From Desulfobulbaceae bacterium (GTDB taxonomy: Bacteria > Desulfobacterota > Desulfobulbia > Desulfobulbales > Desulfocapsaceae): 8,119 nt of DNA. The stretch spans positions 1 to 8,119 of the forward strand of contig JAUVON010000109.1 in NCBI GenBank assembly GCA_030599175.1. Direction: 5' to 3'. Position 1 is the stretch's first letter. Each line of letters starts with the position of its first letter. Shown here piece by piece: positions 1-6,626 of this stretch. Below the pieces are notes generated by a model. It ran no database searches and was not told the origin of the DNA. It was given only the letters and a program-made list of their open reading frames with translations. The translations under genes and the position numbers were made by a program.

Positions 1-1
1 A

Positions 2-1504
2 TTGAAAGCTAAAGGGCACAAATTTTCATCGGAGACAGACACAGAGGTACTGGCTCATCTTATCGAAGAGTATTTGTCCGATGATCTTGTTTCCGCAGTA
101 AAAGAAGCTGTCGGTAGAGTTGAAGGCTCCTATGCCATTGGCGTTCTCTGGGCTGGCATGCCGGATACTATCATTGCTGTTCGGAACCAGAGCCCTCTTG
201 TCCTTGGCATCAGCAAAGATCAGGGAACCTTCCTGGCTTCAGATATACCGGCACTTCTCCCGTATACCAATGAGGTTGTTTTTCTCGACGATATGGAGCT
301 TGCCATACTCAAAGCAGACAGTTATGAAGTGTTCTCTCTGTTGTCCGGTGTTCTTGTTGAAAAGGAGGTACAGACGATCAACTGGAATGCTGGAATGGCA
401 GAGAAGGCAGGTTATAAGCACTTTATGCTTAAAGAGATTTTTGAACAGCCCCAGGCGATTACCAACACGGTGAGCGGTCGTATTAACCCTGAATCGGGAC
501 TGGTTGAGCTGCCGGAGGTGAATCTCGGCAGTGAGGGGATAGAAAATATTGACCGCATTTTTCTAGTTGCCTGCGGGACTTCATGGCATGCGGCACTGGT
601 TGCAAAATACTGGATTGAAAAGTATGCCGGAATTCCGGTTGAGGTTGATATTGCTTCAGAGTTTAGATACAGGCATCTCATTATCAATGAACGTGTGCTG
701 ACTATTTCAATTTCACAATCGGGAGAGACCGCGGATACACTTGCCGGCATCCGGCTTGCCAAAAAGCTGGGCTCAAAAATTATAACAATCTGTAATGTTG
801 TCGGTTCGACAATGACCCGTGAGGCGGATGGTACTGTATATACCCATGCCGGGCCGGAGATTGGTGTTGCATCGACCAAGGCATTTATTTCTCAGCTTGC
901 CGCACTTTTTCTTTTCACACTCTTTCTCAGTCAGAAAAAAGGAACGCTTTCATCGGAGAAAAGGAGGGAGATGGGTAGAGCTCTGATCGATATTGCCGGA
1001 GTTATTGAACGGGAATTGCCGCGTATCCAGGCAGATATCAAAGAACTCATAGACAATTTTTACGATTGCCGGGATTTTCTTTTTGTCGGACGGGGCTTAA
1101 GCTTTCCTATTGCTCTTGAAGGGGCCTTGAAACTGAAAGAAATTTCTTATATTCACGCGGAAGGTTATGCCTCAGGTGAACTTAAACATGGCCCAATAGC
1201 CCTTATCGATAAAGAGATGCCGATACTTGCACTGGTGCCCCAGGACGATGTATATCAGAAAAGTCTTTCCAATGTTGAAGAGATTAAGGCCAGGCAGGGG
1301 CGCCTTATTTTGATCGGTACTGAAGGGGACAGTCATCTGCAGAGGTTGACGGATGATGTTATATATCTCCCTAAAGTTCCTGATGATATGAATCCTATCC
1401 TGTATACCATTCCGGCGCAGTTACTTGCATATGAAATCGCCTCAAGACGAGGTTGCGATGTTGACCAACCTCGTAATCTGGCCAAAAGTGTGACGGTTGA
1501 GTAG
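2..1504 (+). CDS. glmS: Glutamine--fructose-6-phosphate aminotransferase (isomerizing), 5'-truncated by the window edge
   Basis: GlmS makes glucosamine-6-phosphate from fructose-6-phosphate and glutamine, the first step towards UDP-GlcNAc for peptidoglycan and LPS; it is cytoplasmic. Visible are 500 residues: the end of the glutaminase domain (about 1-150), SIS domain 1 (about 185-315, with CGTSWHA at 191-197 and SQSGETADT at 238-246) and SIS domain 2 (about 355-490). The C-terminus DQPRNLAKSVTVE is the family hallmark. Counting the codon at position 2 as residue 1, E380, H396 and K495 match E. coli GlmS E488, H504 and K603 with a constant offset of 108. This shows that about 109 N-terminal codons, including the catalytic Cys1, lie upstream of the window. 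The TTG at position 2 is therefore an internal Leu codon, not a start. The reading frame is intact to the TAG stop. Identification is secure; only the 5' end is unseen. Confidence 0.97.
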   Translation: MKAKGHKFSSETDTEVLAHLIEEYLSDDLVSAVKEAVGRVEGSYAIGVLWAGMPDTIIAVRNQSPLVLGISKDQGTFLASDIPALLPYTNEVVFLDDMELAILKADSYEVFSLLSGVLVEKEVQTINWNAGMAEKAGYKHFMLKEIFEQPQAITNTVSGRINPESGLVELPEVNLGSEGIENIDRIFLVACGTSWHAALVAKYWIEKYAGIPVEVDIASEFRYRHLIINERVLTISISQSGETADTLAGIRLAKKLGSKIITICNVVGSTMTREADGTVYTHAGPEIGVASTKAFISQLAALFLFTLFLSQKKGTLSSEKRREMGRALIDIAGVIERELPRIQADIKELIDNFYDCRDFLFVGRGLSFPIALEGALKLKEISYIHAEGYASGELKHGPIALIDKEMPILALVPQDDVYQKSLSNVEEIKARQGRLILIGTEGDSHLQRLTDDVIYLPKVPDDMNPILYTIPAQLLAYEIASRRGCDVDQPRNLAKSVTVE

Positions 1505-1536
1505 ATTAACAGAATCATAGATACCGGAAGAAACTG

Positions 1537-2154
1537 TTATACTTCCTCGATTTTTGCAGTTTCAAGGAATTGGGGTGAAACGATAATCTCCGCTTGTTCT
1601 TCATCTTTCAGAAAGACCAGGATATCTTTGCGGGAGATATGGGTAGAGAAAATTGTGCCTCCACCAAGTGACTTATCCCGCCAGCGTTCAGTAAACCAGT
1701 CAATCTTCTTCCTGTTGACTGTCCAGCTGAACCCTTTTACTACTCCGGGAACTGATCCTCGAAAGGCGAGGATCTCTCCATCGGGAAAAGAGGTTCCCAG
1801 GCTGTAAAATCTATCCCTGTCGCAGTGACGGAAAAGATCTTGCCATACCTTAAATATCCCTCCCGATTCAAATGAACTGTTCTGTTTAGTGTAGAGTTTC
1901 AGAACCGCCTCCTCCAGACACTTTTGTGCTCTGAATTCCTCTATATTGTTGAAGATAAACTGAATATGATCCAGAGAATCGAGAACTTTCAGAGCACTCA
2001 AGGCCTGGTCGGAGGCTTCAAGATCTTTGATGATGGCGTTGATCTTCGCCTCCTTCTTGGCCTCATGTTTCATCTGTAATATCTCGTTTGTGAACGAACC
2101 GGGAAAATTATCCGGTGGATAGAGGAATTTGATCTTTTTAAGGTTCCAGTTCAT
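1537..2154 (-). CDS. Uncharacterised 205-aa protein with ADP-ribosyltransferase-like R / S-x-T / E pattern
   Basis: I do not recognise a named family. The ATG at 2154 is preceded by an AGGAA-type ribosome site about 9 bases upstream. Residues 25-90 are charged and probably helical (many K, E, A, L), with no signal peptide or membrane segment, so a soluble cytoplasmic protein is expected. The C-terminal part (about 115-195) reads like a compact alpha/beta module: ILAFRGS (R132), then GFSWT (S143-x-T145), then WFTERW, GGGTIFSTHI, KDILVF and AEIIVSP (E189). The order Arg, Ser-x-Thr, Glu on predicted strands recalls the R-S-E class of ADP-ribosyltransferase folds; this is a motif-level inference and the last motif is not a clean Q/E-x-E. 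The gene lies 52 bp downstream of the epd-like gene on the same strand, so it may be co-transcribed with it, and it converges on glmS with only 32 bp between stop codons. A housekeeping or phage-derived origin cannot be told apart here. Confidence 0.75.
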   Translation of the reverse strand: MNWNLKKIKFLYPPDNFPGSFTNEILQMKHEAKKEAKINAIIKDLEASDQALSALKVLDSLDHIQFIFNNIEEFRAQKCLEEAVLKLYTKQNSSFESGGIFKVWQDLFRHCDRDRFYSLGTSFPDGEILAFRGSVPGVVKGFSWTVNRKKIDWFTERWRDKSLGGGTIFSTHISRKDILVFLKDEEQAEIIVSPQFLETAKIEEV

Positions 2155-2206
2155 GTTTTTTCATTCCTGTATAAAAAATATTCATAAAAGCTGTTTCCTG
2201 TTGGTG

Positions 2207-3229
2207 TCAGATATGTTTCAACGAAAGCCATTCATGTGCTACATCCAGCATGCGATTTGCATAGCCCCATTCGTTATCGAACCAGCATAACATTTTAACT
2301 AATTTGTGACTGCATACTTTGGTCTGGGAGCCATCAATAATGGAGGACCGGGGATCTGTATTGAAATCTACAGATGCATGTGGTTCTTCCGTATAACCAA
2401 GCAACCCGTTAAGAGGTCCACAGGCCGCATTTTTCATGAGCCTGTTGACCTGCTCAATTGTGGTGCCTTTTTTTACATTAATTGAGAGATCAATAACCGA
2501 GACATTGATGGTTGGCACACGCAGGTGGAGACAATTGAATCGACCGGCAAGCCTGGGCATCAGTCGGTCAATACCTTTTGCCAGATCTGTATCTACGGGG
2601 ATGATTGACTGCAGCGCACTGCGGGTAAGACGCAGGTTGGTATGATGGTAACTGTCAATTATCGGCTGATCATTCATGGCGGAATGAATTGTTGTTGTCA
2701 CCCCGTTTTCTATACCAAGTTCTCGGTCAAGGATATGAAGAACCGGCACAATGCAGTTGGTGGTGCAGGAAGCATTTGAAACAACGGTATGGCCAGATTT
2801 GAGTAGCTGTTCATTGAAACCATAAACTATGGTCGCGTCTACATCCGGACTTGCTGGTTGGGAAAAGAGCAGTCGTTTTGCTCCGCTACGCAGGTGGTGT
2901 TCAGCAGTTTCCCTGTCCGTGAAGGAGCCGGAACATTCCAGCAGCAGATCTATGCCCAGCTCTTTCCAGGGAAGACGAGAAGCTTTTGACTCATTGAGGA
3001 TCCGGATTTTATCGCTACCGATAAAGAGATGATCTTTGTCATGAGTCAAGGGATAGGGAAAGCGTCCATGGGTAGTATCATAGCGGGTAAGGTAGGTGAG
3101 TGTCTGAATATCAGCAAGTTCGTTAATCGCAACAATGCTGAACTTGGATCTGTAAGGGCTTGAATAAAGGGCTCTGAGAACACTCTGGCCAATGCGTCCA
3201 TAGCCATTGATTGCAATTTTAAAAGACAT
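2207..3229 (-). CDS. epd: Erythrose-4-phosphate dehydrogenase-type GAPDH family protein
   Basis: NAD(P)-dependent aldehyde dehydrogenase of the glyceraldehyde-3-phosphate dehydrogenase fold, 340 aa (E. coli Epd is 339 aa as I recall). The Rossmann segment is INGYGRIG (7-14); the active site is SNASCTTNC with catalytic Cys155, and His182 lies in TTTIHSAMNDQ. The C-terminal CWFDNEWGYANRMLD is conserved. Several stretches follow Epd rather than glycolytic GAPDH: INELAD (35-40) where GAPDH has an IND-type motif, YDTTHGRF, DATIVYGFN, TIHSAMNDQ and RSALQSIIPVDTDLAKGI. Epd oxidises erythrose-4-phosphate to 4-phosphoerythronate for pyridoxal phosphate synthesis. No other PLP gene is nearby, so a GAPDH activity is the main alternative. 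The ATG at 3229 is preferred over the in-frame TTG at 3238, because it puts the first strand at the usual distance from the N-terminus; the ribosome site is weak (GGGCGA). Probably the first gene of a two-gene unit with the 205-aa protein. Confidence 0.85.
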   Translation of the reverse strand: MSFKIAINGYGRIGQSVLRALYSSPYRSKFSIVAINELADIQTLTYLTRYDTTHGRFPYPLTHDKDHLFIGSDKIRILNESKASRLPWKELGIDLLLECSGSFTDRETAEHHLRSGAKRLLFSQPASPDVDATIVYGFNEQLLKSGHTVVSNASCTTNCIVPVLHILDRELGIENGVTTTIHSAMNDQPIIDSYHHTNLRLTRSALQSIIPVDTDLAKGIDRLMPRLAGRFNCLHLRVPTINVSVIDLSINVKKGTTIEQVNRLMKNAACGPLNGLLGYTEEPHASVDFNTDPRSSIIDGSQTKVCSHKLVKMLCWFDNEWGYANRMLDVAHEWLSLKHI

Positions 3230-3461
3230 TTCGCCCAATTTTTTAAGATGCTCAGGTTGAGTAGGTGCTTAGTATGTAGGCTGTCAGCAAAAATTTGTCG
3301 CCAGAATTTTTCCCCTCACAGCCTCAAAGCTTATCAAGCTGAATAGTTGCCTGGCAGATATCAATACTCCGGTTTCCAGAAGATAACAACTCAGATCATT
3401 GATTTTGTTCAATCAGTTGAAGGGGAGAAAGGTGTAGAGAACATTGGTGAGGTTGGATGGT
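3230..3461. other. Intergenic region upstream of epd-like gene
   Basis: About 230 bases between the stop of the Yip1-like gene and the epd-like start. It should hold the leftward promoter for the epd-like gene, but I find no convincing -35/-10 pair at normal spacing. A small perfect hairpin (AGCTT-GAT-AAGCT on the minus strand, near 3328-3340) is present and is too weak to assign. No open reading frame or RNA gene is supported. Confidence 0.5.
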
Positions 3462-4031
3462 TTACGGTAAGAATACATAAATAGAACTGACGCTGAAGAT
3501 CCACATGCAGCAGACAGCAATGGCCGCTTTTTTAGGACTCAGGCCCTGTCCCACAACAAGACTATCTCTGGTCAGTTGGAATGCCCAGACAGCACCTGCG
3601 CAAACAATAGCCAGTAGCACAAAAGTCATCGCCTGGGAGTTGGCAAAATGTATCGCATAGTTCAAGAGGGGCGCTATTACCCAGAAGGGGATGAGCGCAA
3701 GACCTAATAAATCAAAAATAAGTGCAAATCCACCAGGGCCATCAAAGGCTCTGGCTGCAGACCAGTATACCAGAACAAAACCGATAAGAGCAGTGGACAT
3801 GGTGAAAAATCCACTAATACAGAAAATTAGAGGGGTGATGAATGCAAATTTTCCATCAAGAGGGAGGTCGGGTGTGGTGGAGACGGCACCGCTAAAATTT
3901 GACAATCCGAACAGAACGCCGAGAATAAGCAGATTAAAGACGACGAATTTTCTACATTCACCGTTAACTGCCAACAGAAAAACCTCTTCTTTTCGAGCTG
4001 TCAGATCGGAAAGCACAGATAAGTAGGACAT
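3462..4031 (-). CDS. Multi-span inner-membrane protein, Yip1-family-like
   Basis: A 189-residue integral membrane protein with about five hydrophobic segments: roughly 30-50, 68-95, 105-128, 136-155 and 168-188. The short soluble N-terminus (MSYLSVLSDLTARKEEVFL), the Pro-rich third segment (GLALIPFWVIAPLL) and the final motif QGLSPKKAAIAV before the last helix resemble bacterial Yip1-domain proteins. Their function is generally unknown, so none is assigned. The start is taken at the ATG at 4031. The frame stays open upstream to ATGs at 4091 and 4118, but those codons lie inside the nested inverted repeat and would add a repeat-encoded basic tail. No strong Shine-Dalgarno site precedes 4031 (AAAGAGACG is the best match). 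The gene lies downstream of the symporter on the same strand, separated by the repeat, so read-through versus its own promoter is open. Confidence 0.8.
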   Translation of the reverse strand: MSYLSVLSDLTARKEEVFLLAVNGECRKFVVFNLLILGVLFGLSNFSGAVSTTPDLPLDGKFAFITPLIFCISGFFTMSTALIGFVLVYWSAARAFDGPGGFALIFDLLGLALIPFWVIAPLLNYAIHFANSQAMTFVLLAIVCAGAVWAFQLTRDSLVVGQGLSPKKAAIAVCCMWIFSVSSIYVFLP

Positions 4032-4068
4032 TGGTCGTCTCTTTGGTTTCTTAAAACCCAATTTACCG

Positions 4069-4196
4069 GATGAAATCGTAAAAAACTTCATATACGAGGC
4101 GCGTAAAAATTCTATCATGTAGGCGTACTAGAGTACGTCGTAGTGATAGAATTTTTACAGCAACGAAGTTAGATGAAGAGTTTTTACGATTTCATC
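4069..4196. repeat. Nested inverted repeat (MITE- or REP-like palindromic element), 128 bp
   Basis: Two concentric pairs of arms around a small central hairpin. Outer arms 4069-4091 and 4173-4196 are near-perfect reverse complements: 16 identical bases starting GATGAAATCG, then a one-position length difference, then six more. Inner arms 4103-4117 and 4144-4158 are a perfect 15-bp inverted repeat (GTAAAAATTCTATCA). The centre holds CGTACT-AG-AGTACG at 4124-4137. The core GTAAAAA thus occurs four times, twice on each strand. The element starts 5 bp beyond the symporter stop codon and ends 37 bp before the Yip1-like start. No flanking target duplication is obvious. As RNA it could fold into a long stem with nearby U runs, so it may attenuate or end symporter transcription. 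It resembles dispersed palindromes I recall from Desulfobacterota genomes; that resemblance is unverified. Confidence 0.85.
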
Positions 4197-4201
4197 ATTC
4201 T

Positions 4202-5854
4202 TTAGGCAGTCCAGCCACCTGGCATGATAGCCCAGATAACAAAAAACAAGCTGACTGCGGCAACGATGATTCCTGCCCTTGTACTGTTATAGCGCTCTTC
4301 ATCATAATCCGCCCAACCGTGAATACTGTCAACCAGTCGCTTGTCCTCTTCATGGGGAATTCTTGCCATGAGCGCAGGGATTTTATCGGTGATCATTGAA
4401 ACAACGGTTAAAATAAGGAATGTGAGAGGTACACATAAGAGCGCACCTGACATGCCCAGTTTGGCCTGGAGTCCACCTGCGATTGTAAAATCAGGGAACA
4501 GATAGGGAGATACAGCAATGTAAGTCAGTCCTGAAATAATAGCTGCAGCGCTCGCTCCATAACGATTGGCCTGTTTCCACCAGACACCCATAATCACCAG
4601 AGGTGCCATTGTAACACCTGCAAGGCCGAAAGCCCAGAGGATACTGACAACCAGAAAAGTTGGTGGGTTCAGGGCGATGAGGATTGCTACAATACCGCCA
4701 CCAGTAATTGCGGAGTAGCCGATAACCTGCATGGTTTTATCAGAGAGATTAGGCTTGATTGTGGCGATGATGTCCTGAGAAATAAGGGCGCCGATAGCCA
4801 TCAGGTTGGCGCTGATTGTGGACAGTCCGGCGGCGATTGCACCGGCAATAACGAATGCCAATACCCATGGTGGATTGAATACCGAGTTGAGTATAAGGGT
4901 GATTTTATCGTAATCGGAAGGAATAATGGTTGTTCCGGAAGTTGCCTGAAAGAAAACTCCTGAGAAACCCATGGTGTAAGTTGCACTGAATACGATACCG
5001 CAGAAAAAGGTAAACCAGACCATTGCACCACGTGCACTCTTCAGGTTCTTGGAGGTATATATCCTCATACCGAGATGGGGAAGCCCCATGGCACCGATTG
5101 TAAAACATGGGATAAGAGAAAAATACCATTTAAAGCCAAATTTCATATCAAAAAAATCGGGTACAGCCTCGAGCATTGCCGGAACCATATCAGCGTAGAG
5201 CAGGGGAGGGAAATACCAGCCGGTTCCACCCATGGCTTTCATTATAGCGCCAAGGGGAACAATAAAGGCGATACCCATAAGAACCATCTGAAATGCGGCA
5301 TTATAGGAGGTGCCGTACATACCGCCGATAGCGACGTAACCAACGATAAGTGCGCCACCACAGACTAATGCTACGGTATAGTTGATACCGAACAGCATTT
5401 CAAAGACCTTGGCAACACCGATCATCTGGCCGAGAGCGTACATAAGCATAACGAGAATCATAAATATAACGGTGACATATGATGTGCTCAGCCCATATCG
5501 TTCACGTACAAAATGGGCAGGAGTGTAGGCGCCCATTCTTCTCAGTGGAGTACCGTACCAGAGTGTGATCAGCGGGATGCTGAGTGCAAACTGGATCCAC
5601 ATATAGACAAATGGTACTTTAAGCTTCAGAATCAGGGCCGTAACACCCATAAAGGTGGCAAGACTCATAAAACTTGAGGCCATTCCAAGCCCGTTCGCTA
5701 GAGCACCTATATTACGGCCGGCGGTCCAATAGTCAGTGGATGATTTTGCTGCCTTTGCTGAATACCAGCCGATAAAATAAAAGGCAACAAAGGAAGCTGC
5801 GACAAAAATAATTCCTAGAGTGGGGTTTTCAAGCACCCATTTCTGCTGTTCCAT
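4202..5854 (-). CDS. Sodium:solute symporter (SSS family), acetate/monocarboxylate-like
   Basis: A 550-residue polytopic inner-membrane transporter of the SSS family, expected to couple inward sodium flow to uptake of an organic solute. About 13 hydrophobic segments can be counted. Family marks are SSTDYWTAGRNIGALANGLG (38-57) followed by MASSFMSLATFMG in helix 2, AIGGMYGTSYNAAFQMVLMG (175-194, the SSS signature region), and AIAAGLSTISANLMAIGALISQD (339-361). In the last, the Ser-Thr pair of LSTISAN sits where the Na2 sodium site lies in vSGLT-like structures. A soluble loop (about 497-525, HEEDKRLVDSIHGWADYDEE) precedes the final helix. Length and a small membrane partner gene just upstream point to the ActP/VC_2705-like branch, so a short-chain carboxylate is the likely substrate, but the sequence does not fix which. 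The ATG at 5854 follows the partner stop by 6 bases, with AAAGGG as ribosome site. Confidence 0.92.
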   Translation of the reverse strand: MEQQKWVLENPTLGIIFVAASFVAFYFIGWYSAKAAKSSTDYWTAGRNIGALANGLGMASSFMSLATFMGVTALILKLKVPFVYMWIQFALSIPLITLWYGTPLRRMGAYTPAHFVRERYGLSTSYVTVIFMILVMLMYALGQMIGVAKVFEMLFGINYTVALVCGGALIVGYVAIGGMYGTSYNAAFQMVLMGIAFIVPLGAIMKAMGGTGWYFPPLLYADMVPAMLEAVPDFFDMKFGFKWYFSLIPCFTIGAMGLPHLGMRIYTSKNLKSARGAMVWFTFFCGIVFSATYTMGFSGVFFQATSGTTIIPSDYDKITLILNSVFNPPWVLAFVIAGAIAAGLSTISANLMAIGALISQDIIATIKPNLSDKTMQVIGYSAITGGGIVAILIALNPPTFLVVSILWAFGLAGVTMAPLVIMGVWWKQANRYGASAAAIISGLTYIAVSPYLFPDFTIAGGLQAKLGMSGALLCVPLTFLILTVVSMITDKIPALMARIPHEEDKRLVDSIHGWADYDEERYNSTRAGIIVAAVSLFFVIWAIMPGGWTA

Positions 5855-5860
5855 AATTTA

Positions 5861-6133
5861 TTAGCCCTTTGTTGTTGAGGTAGTATTTGTAGAAGTCACT
5901 GCTTCTATCTCGTCATCGAGATCATTAGTGAGTTTCGCCTGAATCACGACTACGACCATCAGCCCGAGCCAGCCCAGAGCTACAGGGATGCAGTACTGGG
6001 AAGGAAAACCCAAAATCATAGCATCTCTTAAACCAGGAAAGGCAACAAAAAAAAGCCCCGAATGCCCACACAGCAGCAGCAGCAGGCTAAAGCCTATGGT
6101 GTACCTGATTTCCTTCTTATACGCACTGTTCAT
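5861..6133 (-). CDS. Small two-helix membrane protein, probable symporter accessory subunit
   Basis: A 90-residue protein with two hydrophobic segments (about 11-31, TIGFSLLLLLCGHSGLFFVAF, and about 46-66, CIPVALGWLGLMVVVVI), a basic N-terminus (YKKEIRY) and an acidic, Thr/Ser-rich tail (NDLDDEIEAVTSTNTTSTT). This layout matches the small proteins (DUF485/DUF4212-like) routinely encoded directly before SSS carboxylate symporters, and here the symporter follows after 6 bp. I cannot tell which of those small families it belongs to. The start at 6133 is chosen over the in-frame upstream ATG at 6181, because a perfect AAGGAGG lies 5 bases before it; the longer version would have no such site and would add 16 unconvincing residues. 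First gene of the leftward transporter unit, fed by the divergent intergenic region. Confidence 0.82.
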   Translation of the reverse strand: MNSAYKKEIRYTIGFSLLLLLCGHSGLFFVAFPGLRDAMILGFPSQYCIPVALGWLGLMVVVVIQAKLTNDLDDEIEAVTSTNTTSTTKG

Positions 6134-6138
6134 TCTCT

Positions 6139-6145
6139 CCTCCTT
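6139..6145 (-). promoter_or_regulatory. Strong Shine-Dalgarno site deciding the start of the small symporter partner
   Basis: On the minus strand the sequence reads AAGGAGG, then AGAGA, then ATG. It is the best ribosome site in the window and fixes the start at 6133 rather than at 6181. Confidence 0.85.
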
Positions 6146-6327
6146 GTAAAAGGTTTTTAACTCAAAATACGTTATATCCAATCAACTTCTATAGACAGCT
6201 ACTTTCAGTAATAGAGTTGTGAACCGCTATAGTGGTAACTTAAATGCATATATTCAGTGAAAATTATGGGTAATATACCGTTTTCTCATTACAGTATTAG
6301 TCAATGGTAGTAAAAGTGGGGTTTAAA

Positions 6328-6341
6328 ACTGAGCGCTCAGT
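6328..6341. promoter_or_regulatory. Perfect 14-bp palindrome, TetR-type operator candidate 1
   Basis: ACTGAGCGCTCAGT is a perfect inverted repeat with no spacer. The form (ACTGA/TCAGT arms around a GC-rich centre in AT-rich DNA) is typical of operators for TetR/AcrR-family repressors. It lies about 195 bp upstream of the small symporter partner start. It shares the TGAGCG/CGCTCA half-site with the second palindrome, which supports recognition by one protein. The regulator gene is not in the window. Confidence 0.6.
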
Positions 6342-6463
6342 CGTATTTCATCTAAAAAAATTCCAGTGAGATTTTTCCCCTATTTAGATTGCCAGTTCTC
6401 TAAAGTACGACTTACATTAAAAAGTGAGCACATTTACTCAATTACGAGTACAACAAAAAACAA

Positions 6464-6493
6464 TTGAGCGAACGCTCAGTCTGTCTATATAAA
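6464..6493 (+). promoter_or_regulatory. Candidate sigma70 promoter for the cobO-like operon
   Basis: TTGAGC at 6464-6469 as -35, with TATATA at 6486-6491 (16-base spacer) or the overlapping TATAAA at 6488-6493 (18-base spacer) as -10. The -35 lies inside operator candidate 2, so a bound repressor would exclude RNA polymerase. Transcription would start near 6500 and give a leader of roughly 125 bases before the cobO-like start. Confidence 0.45.
6465..6478. promoter_or_regulatory. TGAGCG-AA-CGCTCA palindrome, TetR-type operator candidate 2
   Basis: A 6-bp perfect inverted repeat with a 2-base centre, the same half-site as candidate 1 but with 4 bp more total length (10-bp versus 14-bp between outer ends of the half-sites). 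It is about 150 bp before the cobO-like start and overlaps the candidate -35 hexamer. Two copies of one half-site in a single divergent region are unlikely to be chance. Confidence 0.6.
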
Positions 6494-6626
6494 TTTATTG
6501 TATGTCATTGTCAACTGATTTTCTGAGCAAGATGTTTGAGTAGTGTGCAAGGCAGTAATGCATTGGAAAATAATGTATTATTTGAATTGCATTTACAAGT
6601 ACTGCTCAAGCAGGTAGAGGAAAAAG

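Larger units (their letters stand above)
6134..6626. other. Divergent intergenic regulatory region, 493 bp
   Basis: AT-rich non-coding stretch between the leftward transporter unit and the rightward cobO-like operon. No supported ORF or RNA gene lies in it. It contains two TGAGCG-type palindromes (separate entries), a candidate rightward sigma70 promoter overlapping the second, an inverted repeat TACTC-N6-GAGTA at 6435-6450, and an imperfect palindrome ACCGCTATAGTGGT at 6223-6236. I looked for a cobalamin riboswitch because a corrinoid gene follows, and saw no B12-box-like GCCACTG core on either strand. For the leftward unit, TTGACT (minus strand, 6299-6304) is a -35-like hexamer, but the nearest TATATT is about 21 bases away, too far for a confident call. 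Confidence 0.7.

Noticed and set aside
2..4. TTG as start codon of glmS
   Set aside because: Constant offset of 108 to E. coli catalytic residues shows that the protein continues upstream; this is an internal Leu codon.
412..879. Open reading frame on the minus strand (155 codons) inside glmS
   Set aside because: Antisense shadow of an unambiguous glmS frame, with no recognisable motif.
1526..1555. Intrinsic terminator between glmS and the convergent gene (GGAAG...CTTCC then TTTTT)
   Set aside because: Only a 5-bp stem with an 11-base loop, and the T run is 4 bases removed; too weak to call.
3286..3305. Sigma54-like -24/-12 element on the minus strand (TGGCGAC...TTGCT) before the epd-like gene
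   Set aside because: The GG and GC dinucleotides are two bases too far apart for sigma54.
6223..6236. Imperfect palindrome ACCGCTATAGTGGT as an operator
   Set aside because: Two mismatched positions, single copy, and no related half-site elsewhere in the region.
6602..6613. Small hairpin CTGC-TCAA-GCAG just before the cobO-like ribosome site
   Set aside because: Four to five base pairs only; may be chance, and no regulatory family is recognised.
6134..6626. Cobalamin riboswitch upstream of the cobO-like gene
   Set aside because: No B12-box-like core or consistent stem order is visible by eye on either strand.
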